Assembly (NCBI GenBank): GCA_002393835.1
Contig: DGTW01000169.1
Coordinates: 1 to 9,556 of the forward strand
DNA length: 9,556 nt
Direction: 5' to 3'
DNA from: Treponema sp. UBA4326
GTDB lineage: Bacteria; Spirochaetota; Spirochaetia; Treponematales; Treponemataceae
The stretch's first letter is position 1; the number at the start of each line of letters is the position of its first letter. Below, piece by piece: positions 1 to 6,697 of the stretch. The position numbers and the translations under genes are program-made. The notes beneath the pieces are model-generated. The model searched no databases and was not told the DNA's origin. It saw only the letters and a program-made list of their open reading frames with translations.

Positions 1-1342
1 TGAAAGCGATGATTTTTGCCTGATCCGCAACGGAATTGATGAGGGTAACGATGTCCCAGATGTTGGCAATTTTGTCGCCCAAAGCCTTGATTCCAGAAAT
101 TGTATTCTGGTTTGTTTCGGCAATCTCCAGCAGCTGTTTTACGTTTTCTTCTATATATGAGACACCTTCCGTAACCTCAGAACTGGTTTTTGTGGCGACC
201 CCGGAAACTTCTTTGATTTTTTGGGAAATATCCTCTGAAAGAGCCGTGTTGTCTTCCATTGTGGCGACGATTTCCTTGACAGCCGTGTTCTGATCCTGGG
301 CCGTAACCGCATTTTCTTTTGATGAAACCGCAAGATTTTGAATTTCTTCCAAAATACTGATTCCGACCTGTTTTTCATTGGAGTGAAGGAGGCGGATTCT
401 CATAAGGCCTAAGAAAATGAGGAAAATAAAGACAATGACCACAAGACTGATTGATGACGGAACGATTGCCCCTGACAGGAAAGCCGTGAAAGTGTATTTT
501 TCAGAAACAACGATATTCCAGCTGATTTCCTCAATTGGCTCAAAGGCATAAACGGCTTTCTCGCAGTCGATGAAGCTGTTTGCCAGCTGAGACAGCTCAT
601 CCTCCTTTCCCTCAAGGTCTGAAAGAATCCGGGTAATAAGGACTTTGTCCTCAAGATGGGACAAATCCTTTGAGCCGGTTGTCTCAAGATTCTCGTTGTA
701 GATATACATAGAGCAGTGTTCTGGCAAGTCTGAATAGAGGGAATCGACAAAGTCCGAAATCGGAATTCCAGTACCAATCAGGCCTAGGAATTCTCCGTTT
801 TCGCTCCGCACAATGCAGTTTACCCACATGAAGGTTTGTTTTAGCCCGATGTCGTAATTCACGTTGAATTCGTAGTCCTTATCTGACTCCATGGCGTGCA
901 TGTACCACTCGCTGGAAGAGCTTTTTTTATCCAGGGTGTAAAGATACTCATTGTTTGAGTAGTAGAGCAAATCCCTGTCGTTAATCATAAAGGTTAACTT
1001 GCTCAAAAATGACTTTTGGTAGGCCAAAATTTCTGAAAAAGCCGCTGCCTTCAGATCCCTGTCTGCCGGATCCTGAAAATAGCTGACGATAAGAGGAGAT
1101 TTTGCCATTTGAAGGGCAAGGGCCAGCTGCTTGTTGAGGCCAAGCTCAAATTTTAAGCTCATATTCTTGCATATTTGAGCCAGCTCCTTGTGGCTGGTCT
1201 TTTCAAAGCTCTTTCTGGAACTTTTTGCCACTACAACAGAACTTGCGGCAAGAAGCAGAGCTAAGATAAAGGCGAAAATAACAATCAGAACAGGAAAGGA
1301 AATTAGTTTTGCTTCTTTTTTTGCGTTATTGATGGTTTTCAT
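1..1342 (-). CDS. Methyl-accepting chemotaxis protein, HAMP-less, 3' end outside window
   Basis: Transmembrane chemoreceptor that should pass periplasmic ligand signals to CheA/CheW. The frame is open from ATG at 1342 to the window edge, giving 446 complete codons; the C-terminal arm lies beyond position 1. TM1 is about residues 14-37 and TM2 about 288-312. The periplasmic part between them has Cache-like features (SSEWYMHAM, then NGEFLGLIGTGIPISDFV). TM2 runs directly into a helical signalling domain without a recognisable HAMP, and the last visible residues, SVADQAKIIAF, approach the hairpin tip. The start is supported by GAGGAAG at 1347-1353. Only 17 bp separate it from the upstream receptor gene, so the two are probably co-transcribed. 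Its visible signalling part is very like that of the neighbour, while the sensor is different. The MCP assignment is firm; the ligand is unknown. Confidence 0.93.
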   Translation of the reverse strand, partial: MKTINNAKKEAKLISFPVLIVIFAFILALLLAASSVVVAKSSRKSFEKTSHKELAQICKNMSLKFELGLNKQLALALQMAKSPLIVSYFQDPADRDLKAAAFSEILAYQKSFLSKLTFMINDRDLLYYSNNEYLYTLDKKSSSSEWYMHAMESDKDYEFNVNYDIGLKQTFMWVNCIVRSENGEFLGLIGTGIPISDFVDSLYSDLPEHCSMYIYNENLETTGSKDLSHLEDKVLITRILSDLEGKEDELSQLANSFIDCEKAVYAFEPIEEISWNIVVSEKYTFTAFLSGAIVPSSISLVVIVFIFLIFLGLMRIRLLHSNEKQVGISILEEIQNLAVSSKENAVTAQDQNTAVKEIVATMEDNTALSEDISQKIKEVSGVATKTSSEVTEGVSYIEENVKQLLEIAETNQNTISGIKALGDKIANIWDIVTLINSVADQAKIIAF

Positions 1343-1359
1343 TTTGCTTCCTCATTTTT

Positions 1360-3087
1360 TTATTTCCTAAGTTCTTCCGCAATTACCTGAAGTTTCTGGG
1401 AAGCCTCGGATACACTCTCTGTGGCTCCGCGGAATTTATCTACGCCGGAAGCAATTTGCTTAAGAGTGATAAGAATTTGTTCGCTGGCAATGGCCTGCTG
1501 CTGAATAATCGTTGTGATGTCTCCGGCACTGTCAGCAGTAATCTCGGAAGCATTTTTGATGCTGGAGAAGCGTTCCTCCAGGTTCTTGGCATTGGCTACG
1601 CCCTCCCGGATTTTTTCGGTTCCGCTTTCAGAAGCAAGAATGAGGGTGTCTGAGCTTTGCTGGATTTCGTTAATTTTAGCCTTGATTTCCTTTGTACCGC
1701 CAATGATACCGTCTGCAAGCCGGCGGATTTCTGTAGCGACAATATGGAAATTGCGGCCAGCTTCTCCAGCTGTGCTTGCCTCAAGCTCGGCGTTGAAAGC
1801 GATAATTTTGGCCTGATCGGCTACGGAATTGATAAGGGTAACGATATCCCAGATGTTTTCGATTTTGTCGCCCAGGGACTTGATGCCTTCGATTGTATTC
1901 TGGTTGGCGCTGGCGATTTCCCTAAGCTGGCTTACATTCTTTTCGAGGAAAGAAACCCCCTCCGCAACATCGCTGCTGGTTTTCGTTGCCACGCCAGAGA
2001 CATCCTTGATTTTTTTGGAAATGTCTTCTGAAAGGGCCGTATTGTCTTCCATTGTGGCGACAATTTCCTTGACAGCCGCACTCTGGTCCTGAGCCGTAAC
2101 CGCATTTTCTTTTGAAGAAAGAGCAAGATTGTGTGTCTCATTGATAAGGTGATTGCTGGCAACCCTTTCCTTGGCCCTCATCCTGCTGATAATAAAGGCC
2201 GTGATTGCCATGATTACGACAAAAAGAAAGAAAAAAGCGGCGGAAAGAAGAATTCTTGTGGCAGAGGAAAATGCGTTGACATCGCTGACACTTTTTCCAA
2301 GGACATAATACCATCCGGTCATTGGAATAGGAGCTATCCGGAAGACATATTTTATTCCGTTAACTTTTCCGCTCACAAAATCATCCTGCACTTCAAGCAG
2401 CTTTTCTCCGATTTTTTTGTAGGCCCCGTCCTTTACGGTAATGATATTGTCTTCTGGAGTGTACTCTTCATCCATGAAAAAATCACCGGAAGGAGAAAGG
2501 ATAAATGACCAGTCAAGCAAGTCTGTTTTTACCGCACCGACGAAGGCCTGAAGGTCTTCCATGGGGAAATCAAAGGCTATAACGCCATCCAGCTCACCGT
2601 CTTTGTAAATCGCCCTGGATATTGTGACCGCAAGGACATTAGTAAGTTCGTTAACATAGACATCAGAGTAAAAAGTCTCGCCTTCCTTTTCCACAGCCCC
2701 TGTATACCAGGCCGCCTCCCTTGCGGAATAGCCTTCTGGAAGCTTGATATTCTGCCCCTTGAACATTTTTCCGTTTACGCTAGAGCCATAAAAGCCCGGG
2801 AATTCAGAATAGGCCAGGGACATTTTCTCAAAGACTTCGCTGGTCTGGGAATCATCGTCAAAAAAACCATCCTTGAAAATCAATGACATGCCTTCGACCA
2901 TTTTTGAAGGGGCGGACAAGGTATTCTCAAAATTAAGTATACATTCCCGCATGTTTGAATACATGAGCCTGTAAGCCTGCTCTTCAGTGAAGTTTGAGAC
3001 AAGAGCAGCTACAATAATCGTCGTTAGGATAAAGAATGCGGCTACCGGCACTCCAATCAGAATCAGCGATCTTCTTACAAAAGACAT
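1360..3087 (-). CDS. Methyl-accepting chemotaxis protein with dCache sensor, no HAMP
   Basis: A 575-residue chemoreceptor. TM1 is about residues 7-30, the periplasmic sensor about 31-275, TM2 about 278-300, and the rest is a cytoplasmic coiled-coil hairpin. The sensor shows the dCache/PDC pattern AAWYTGAV, then YSDVYVNELTN, then GELDGVIAFDF (about 125-174). The hairpin tip is near residues 423-445 (SVADQAKIIAFNAELEAS, then TAGEAGRNF). The family consensus QTNLLALNAAIEAARAGE is altered here: the Arg of AARAGE is Thr, and Leu-Leu-Ala-Leu is Ile-Ile-Ala-Phe. No HAMP separates TM2 from the signalling helices, and no CheR-tethering pentapeptide ends the protein (it ends EELRK). The start has a strong AAGGAG at 3096-3101. 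A dedicated promoter lies upstream, and a second receptor follows 17 bp downstream. The ligand cannot be read from the sequence. Confidence 0.95.
   Translation of the reverse strand: MSFVRRSLILIGVPVAAFFILTTIIVAALVSNFTEEQAYRLMYSNMRECILNFENTLSAPSKMVEGMSLIFKDGFFDDDSQTSEVFEKMSLAYSEFPGFYGSSVNGKMFKGQNIKLPEGYSAREAAWYTGAVEKEGETFYSDVYVNELTNVLAVTISRAIYKDGELDGVIAFDFPMEDLQAFVGAVKTDLLDWSFILSPSGDFFMDEEYTPEDNIITVKDGAYKKIGEKLLEVQDDFVSGKVNGIKYVFRIAPIPMTGWYYVLGKSVSDVNAFSSATRILLSAAFFFLFVVIMAITAFIISRMRAKERVASNHLINETHNLALSSKENAVTAQDQSAAVKEIVATMEDNTALSEDISKKIKDVSGVATKTSSDVAEGVSFLEKNVSQLREIASANQNTIEGIKSLGDKIENIWDIVTLINSVADQAKIIAFNAELEASTAGEAGRNFHIVATEIRRLADGIIGGTKEIKAKINEIQQSSDTLILASESGTEKIREGVANAKNLEERFSSIKNASEITADSAGDITTIIQQQAIASEQILITLKQIASGVDKFRGATESVSEASQKLQVIAEELRK
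1794..2130 (-). repeat. Duplicated receptor signalling segment (copy of 1-337)
   Basis: Positions 1794-2130 align with 1-337 without a gap at a constant offset of 1793. A hand count gives about 68 mismatches in 337, or roughly 80% identity. The segment encodes the N-terminal arm of the chemoreceptor signalling domain in both genes; upstream of it the sensor regions do not align. The other copy may continue past the window edge. This fits tandem gene duplication followed by sensor divergence or sensor swapping. Confidence 0.85.
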
Positions 3088-3119
3088 TTTGAAAACTCCT
3101 TTTGGGTTACATAGAGAAA

Positions 3120-3128
3120 ATTATAACA
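3120..3128 (-). promoter_or_regulatory. Extended -10 promoter of the chemoreceptor pair
   Basis: Read on the minus strand, this is TGTTATAAT: a perfect TATAAT with TG one base upstream (extended -10). The -35 at 17-bp spacing (3143-3148, TCCTAT) is poor, which an extended -10 can tolerate. The predicted start of transcription is near 3113, giving a leader of about 25 nt with AAGGAG at 3096-3101. It lies in the 87-bp gap after the OppC-OppD gene. The receptors can therefore be expressed independently of the transporter. Confidence 0.65.
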
Positions 3129-3174
3129 TGATTTTTGCAAATATAGGAAAAAATTTAAGTTTTTTCAAAGAATT

Positions 3175-5412
3175 TCAGATAAAAGCCGACCTGTAACATT
3201 CAAATTCCATTTTGCGGCACTCTTCCTTAGCAAACTGACATCTGGGAGCAAAAGGACAGCCCGCTTCCGGGTGAGCCGGGTCAGTAACACGCCCAGGAAT
3301 TGCCACCAGCTTTTGACTTGAATAATGGGTGCCGAAGCGGGGGCTTGAGGCAAGGAGAGCCTGCGTATAAGGATGGCGGGCATGATTCATAATATCCTCA
3401 CTGCTGCCCTTTTCCATTATGAGGCCACCGTACATGACTATGATGTTATCGCAAAGAGAAGCCACCAAATCTATGTTGTGACTGATGAATATAATAGAAA
3501 GCTTGCGGCTTTTTCGGAGATTTGCAAGCAGGCCGACAATTTGAGCCTGAATCGTGACATCAAGGGCAGTTGTAGGCTCATCAGCAATCAAAAGCTCGCA
3601 GCCCTGAGCCAGGGAAAGAGCGATACTGATTCGCTGAAGCTGACCGCCCGAAAACTGATGGGGGAAATTCTTGAGACGACTGGCCGGGTCAGGAAGGCCA
3701 ACCTCATCCAGGAGGGCAATTGTCTTTTTGTCGGCCTCTTCCCTTGACATTTGAGGATACGAGTTACGGAAGGTCTCAAAGAAAACGGAGCCTATGTTCT
3801 GGAGTGGGTCAAAACTGCGACCTGGCTCCTGGAAAATAAGCCCGATTTTTTTGCCCCTGTAGGCCCGCATTTGCTTCTGAGAAAGAGATGTCAGCTCCGT
3901 GCCCTCAAAGAAGATATTTCCTTCGACGGTGGCATTAGACGGATGAAGGGCTGGAATTGCCGTCGTAGTGACGGATTTTCCGCTTCCAGACTCGCCCACG
4001 ATTCCGAGAATTTCACCACGCTCCATTGAGAAGGAGACACCTCGCACAGCCTGAATCGTGGCATAAGAAGAGCCGCGCAAGACAGAGAAAAAGACACGGA
4101 GATTTTGGACAGAGAGAAAGGCGCCTTCGCAAGCGGGCTCGCTTTCTGCGTTAGGGATTTGCGACATCGTGTCGCGACAAGAATTTTGTTGCACAAAATT
4201 CTTGCGGGTTTCACTACCGTCTACCCGCGTCCGTGCGGGCTTTTTCTCTCCCTCGCGAATAGCCCGACCCGAACGAAGTGAGGGGAACGCCCATTTAAAA
4301 ATCCGTATGCATCTGTGTGAATCTGCCTCTGTTTTTTTCTTCCATGTTTTGAAGACAACATGATAAGGATCAAAATAATCACGCAAGGCATCTCCAAGAA
4401 AATTAAATGCCAGAGTGACACTAAGCAAAAGCCAGACAGGCGATAAGAGCCAGGGAAAATTCTTGAGGTTTGACAGGGTCGAGATGTCACGGTTTATGAG
4501 GCTACCCCAGCTTACAGCAGGGTCGGAAATGCCAAGGCCGAGATATGAAAGGGTCGTCTCGCTCATAATGAAGCCAGGAATCGCAAGTGTGGTTGAGACA
4601 ATCAGAAGGCTGGTAATCTGAGGAATTATGTGGACGAAAATAATGACCGTTGACGGAATGCCTTCAAGACCTGCATCAAGGACAAACTCTTCCCGCTTGA
4701 TTGAATGAACCATGCCACGGAGAGTTCGGGCAGTTCCAGGCCAGCCCACCAGGGAAAGGATGACAGTGATTATCATGTATGCCGTGCCAGAATCCATTTT
4801 CGTATTCAAGATAGAGCGCAAGAAAAGGATGAGGTACAAGCCCGGTATGAGCATGAGGAATTCACATATACGCATTACAAACCAGTCTGGTTTTCCGCCA
4901 TAGTAGCCTGCGATTCCACCAAAGAGAATTGCAAGCAGAAGGGAAATTGCACTGGCAACGAAGCCAATGGTAAGGGAAATGCGGCTTCCGTAGACCATGC
5001 GGGAAAAAAGATCCCGGCCAAGATTGTCAGCACCAAAAATAAAGACCGGATAAATTTCGCCCGTGTTTTCGTCAGGAAGGGTGCCGAACAGATGCCGGCT
5101 TGACGGAATAAGACCGAAAAGACGGTATTCCTCACCCTTTACGAAAAAGTGAATCTTGTGGTGAAATTCACTTCCCCTGACTTTTGCGTATCTCCATGTA
5201 ATCTGACTCAATACCCGGTATTCCCTGGCGACTATGCCTTTTGAACCCAGCTCGATATTTGAGGGGTGGAAAGTGTCTTCCTCAAAAGAGTGGGTTGGCG
5301 TATAAGGGGCGACAAAGGGAGCAAAAATCATAAAAAGATAGAGAATCAGGAGCACTAGAACGGAAATAAGGGCCAATGGCCTGGTTTTAAGGTATTGGAA
5401 GAGTCTTTTCAT
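3175..5412 (-). CDS. Oligopeptide ABC transporter OppC-OppD fusion (permease + ATPase)
   Basis: A continuous 745-codon frame with two normally separate subunits. Residues 1 to about 360 are an OppC-type permease: N-terminal TM about 13-36, a long periplasmic segment with FGADNLGRDLFSRMVYGSR, then the BPD transmembrane domain with the coupling EAA-like loop DAGLEGIPSTVIIFVHIIPQ and the terminal FNFLGDALRDYFDP. Residues 361-415 are a repeat-derived linker. Residues 416-745 are OppD: Walker A GESGSGKS (473-480), Q-loop Q528, signature SGGQLQR (588-594), Walker B LLIADE (607-612), switch H645, and the oligo_HPY tail with four cysteines (C719, C725, C732, C739). ATP hydrolysis should drive peptide import at the inner membrane. 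The start has AAGGAAGG just upstream and lies 2 bp after oppB. Separate OppD initiation at the ATG at 4167 (330 aa, normal OppD length) is possible, but no Shine-Dalgarno precedes it. Confidence 0.9.
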   Translation of the reverse strand: MKRLFQYLKTRPLALISVLVLLILYLFMIFAPFVAPYTPTHSFEEDTFHPSNIELGSKGIVAREYRVLSQITWRYAKVRGSEFHHKIHFFVKGEEYRLFGLIPSSRHLFGTLPDENTGEIYPVFIFGADNLGRDLFSRMVYGSRISLTIGFVASAISLLLAILFGGIAGYYGGKPDWFVMRICEFLMLIPGLYLILFLRSILNTKMDSGTAYMIITVILSLVGWPGTARTLRGMVHSIKREEFVLDAGLEGIPSTVIIFVHIIPQITSLLIVSTTLAIPGFIMSETTLSYLGLGISDPAVSWGSLINRDISTLSNLKNFPWLLSPVWLLLSVTLAFNFLGDALRDYFDPYHVVFKTWKKKTEADSHRCIRIFKWAFPSLRSGRAIREGEKKPARTRVDGSETRKNFVQQNSCRDTMSQIPNAESEPACEGAFLSVQNLRVFFSVLRGSSYATIQAVRGVSFSMERGEILGIVGESGSGKSVTTTAIPALHPSNATVEGNIFFEGTELTSLSQKQMRAYRGKKIGLIFQEPGRSFDPLQNIGSVFFETFRNSYPQMSREEADKKTIALLDEVGLPDPASRLKNFPHQFSGGQLQRISIALSLAQGCELLIADEPTTALDVTIQAQIVGLLANLRKSRKLSIIFISHNIDLVASLCDNIIVMYGGLIMEKGSSEDIMNHARHPYTQALLASSPRFGTHYSSQKLVAIPGRVTDPAHPEAGCPFAPRCQFAKEECRKMEFECYRSAFI
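4178..4204. repeat. Perfect 12-bp stem inverted repeat in the linker
   Basis: CAAGAATTTTGT, loop TGC, ACAAAATTCTTG: a perfect 12-bp stem with a 3-nt loop. In the oppC-oppD mRNA it would fold 11 nt upstream of the candidate internal OppD start. No U-run follows on the minus strand, so it is not a terminator for the operon. A second hairpin, GCGACA-TCG-TGTCGC (4161-4175, plus strand), follows immediately and contains that ATG. Confidence 0.8.
4224..4245 (+). terminator. Terminator-like hairpin on the antisense strand
   Basis: On the plus strand, CCCGC (4224-4228), a 6-nt loop, GCGGG (4235-4239), then C and five T's. This has the form of a short intrinsic terminator, but it points against the genes, inside the linker element. 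It could stop antisense transcription or simply be part of the repeat's structure. The stem is only 5 bp, so function is uncertain. Confidence 0.35.
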
Positions 5413-5414
5413 GC

Positions 5415-6608
5415 TTAGCCTTCCTTTCCGTAGCGGATTCGTGGATCTACGAGAGCAAGTAAGATGTCTGAAATTGTTATGCCGAGCAAATCAAGGGCGG
5501 CAATGAGCATGGTACAGGCAAGGACAAGATTCACATCCTGCTGCAGGACAGCATCATATGAAAGCCGCCCGATTCCTGGATATGAGAAGATGATTTCGAG
5601 GACAAGAGAGCCTGAGAAAAGGCTGGCCAAAAGGTTGGCGCTTCCAGTGATGTAAGGGTTCAGTGTGTTTCGGAAAGCATGGTTGAGATAAACCCGCCGC
5701 TCACAAATTCCCCTTGAACGAAGGGCCATAATGTATGGAAGCCCCATCTGGTCGAGCATGGTGCTTCGTATCATGCGCAGGGTGCCTCCGATTCCGCCTA
5801 AAAAAGAAGCGAAAAGAGGCAAAAAGACATGATAACTGTAACTGAAAAAGAATTTAATCGGATTTTCTGAAATTGAAAAATCTGGATATGCCGTGACAGG
5901 GAAAAGCCCCGTAATCGAAGCGAAAAGCTGAAGAAGAATCAAAAGAAGGATTCCGGGGAAAGCATGGAAGAAAAGGGCGAAGAAAGTGGCAGCCAAATCA
6001 AGCCTGGTGCCGGCTTTGCTTGAAAAATACACGCCCAGCAAAAAAGAGAAAATCGTAATAAAAATCAGGGAAATGAGATTCAATACAAGGGAATTGACAA
6101 TGCGGCTTTTTATAAGGAAGGAAACAGGAGCCTTTGAGATAAGGGAAACTCCCAAATCATGATGAATGACGACCCGCTCCAGCCAGTGGAAATACTGAAT
6201 CGTAAAAGGCTTATCCAGGCCAAGCTCGGCGCGCATTTTTGCCATCTGCTCTTCAGAAAGCATATTGTCCCGGTTAGAGCCGCCACCTGTCTCTGTCTGG
6301 CTCATAAGCTGCTGCTGCATCATTTGGTCAACGATGTCACCTGGAGCCAAAGCCATGAGGCCGAATAGAACCCAACCAAAAACAAAAAGCACGACAAGCA
6401 TTGTGATTATGCGCGAGGTAATAAAAGAAGCAAGCGGAAATTTTGATTTGAAAACACGCCAGGGTATGGAGAGGTTGCGAAGCAAGTGCGAAGCACCGAG
6501 CGTTAGCGAGCCTCGGAACACCCGACCGCCACTTGTGGCGGTGGCGCCCAATTTATCATTACTCACCGCACTCTGCTCACGACTATTTGTTAATTCCTCA
6601 TTACTCAT
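5415..6608 (-). CDS. oppB: Oligopeptide ABC transporter permease OppB, repeat-extended N-terminus
   Basis: Inner-membrane permease half of the peptide importer, paired with the OppC part of the next gene. Of 397 residues, about 57-397 match the OppB family: the first TM (about 67-88) leading to LMALAPGDIV, the segment MRAELGLDKPFTIQYFHWL, further TMs, the EAA coupling loop YIMALRSRGICERRVYLNHAFRNTLNP, the motif FSYPGIGRL, and the end LLALVDPRIRYGKEG. About 50 residues precede this and resemble no OppB: residues 1-20 come from a heptamer array and 20-46 from a GC-rich palindromic block. The ATG at 6608 has an AGGA from a repeat unit at 6616-6619, 7 nt away. Other in-frame start options are GTG at 6521 and TTG at 6485, neither with a clear ribosome site; the next in-frame ATG (codon 70) is inside the first TM. 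The next gene follows after 2 bp. Confidence 0.92.
   Translation of the reverse strand: MSNEELTNSREQSAVSNDKLGATATSGGRVFRGSLTLGASHLLRNLSIPWRVFKSKFPLASFITSRIITMLVVLFVFGWVLFGLMALAPGDIVDQMMQQQLMSQTETGGGSNRDNMLSEEQMAKMRAELGLDKPFTIQYFHWLERVVIHHDLGVSLISKAPVSFLIKSRIVNSLVLNLISLIFITIFSFLLGVYFSSKAGTRLDLAATFFALFFHAFPGILLLILLQLFASITGLFPVTAYPDFSISENPIKFFFSYSYHVFLPLFASFLGGIGGTLRMIRSTMLDQMGLPYIMALRSRGICERRVYLNHAFRNTLNPYITGSANLLASLFSGSLVLEIIFSYPGIGRLSYDAVLQQDVNLVLACTMLIAALDLLGITISDILLALVDPRIRYGKEG
6471..6550 (-). repeat. GC-rich palindromic block within the oppB 5' coding region
   Basis: It contains a perfect inverted repeat CCGCCAC-TT-GTGGCGG (6526-6541), a CCGAG/CTCGG stem (6496-6500 with 6512-6516), and a direct 9-bp repeat TGCGAAGCA at 6476-6484 and 6487-6495. 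Base composition is higher in GC than the flanking oppB sequence. It encodes about residues 20-46, outside conserved OppB. This looks like an inserted palindromic element read through in frame; only one copy is in view. Confidence 0.6.
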
Positions 6609-6697
6609 TGTTAATTCCTAATTCCTAATTCCTAATTCCTAATTCCTAATTCCTAACTCCTCACTCCTCACCCCTCACTCCTCATTCCTAACTCCTA
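6551..6697 (-). repeat. Phased heptamer array, 21 units, at the plsC-oppB junction
   Basis: 147 bp divide exactly into 21 units of 7 bp. On the minus strand from 6697 they read TAGGAGT, TAGGAAT, GAGGAGT, GAGGGGT, GAGGAGT, GAGGAGT, then six identical TAGGAAT units (6614-6655), then TAACAAT, GAGTAAT, GAGGAAT, TAACAAA, TAGTCGT, GAGCAGA, GTGCGGT, GAGTAAT, GATAAAT. Copies degrade towards oppB. The first unit holds the plsC stop (TAG, 6697-6695). The oppB ATG (6608) spans units 13 and 14, and AGGA in unit 12 is its Shine-Dalgarno. It resembles the short tandemly repeated heptamers known from cyanobacteria in form only. Confidence 0.9.

Larger units (their letters stand above)
4161..4332 (-). repeat. 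Hairpin-rich inserted element forming the OppC-OppD linker
   Basis: This block lies between the conserved end of OppC and the conserved start of OppD and encodes residues of no known family (for example FPSLRSGRAIREGEKK, rich in Arg and Lys). It holds at least three inverted repeats (4161-4175, 4178-4204, 4224-4239) and looks like intergenic repeat DNA rather than evolved protein sequence. It contains no stop codon in the oppC-oppD frame. The outer borders are approximate, set from where homology to OppC and OppD fades. The claim that it is a dispersed genomic repeat is inference, since only one copy is in view. Confidence 0.6.

Noticed and set aside
2150..2190. HAMP domain after TM2 of the complete chemoreceptor
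   Set aside because: Only about 10-20 residues lie between TM2 and the signalling helices, too few for the roughly 50-residue HAMP.
3128..3174. Intrinsic terminator after the OppC-OppD gene
   Set aside because: Only a weak 5-bp A/T stem with a T-run is present, so no terminator can be supported. Read-through into the receptors remains possible.
4705..5103. Plus-strand open frame of 132 codons opposite oppC
   Set aside because: Low-complexity composition without domains, and fully antisense to conserved permease sequence.
6551..6697. CRISPR-like array
   Set aside because: Units are 7 bp and contiguous, with no spacers and no cas genes nearby.
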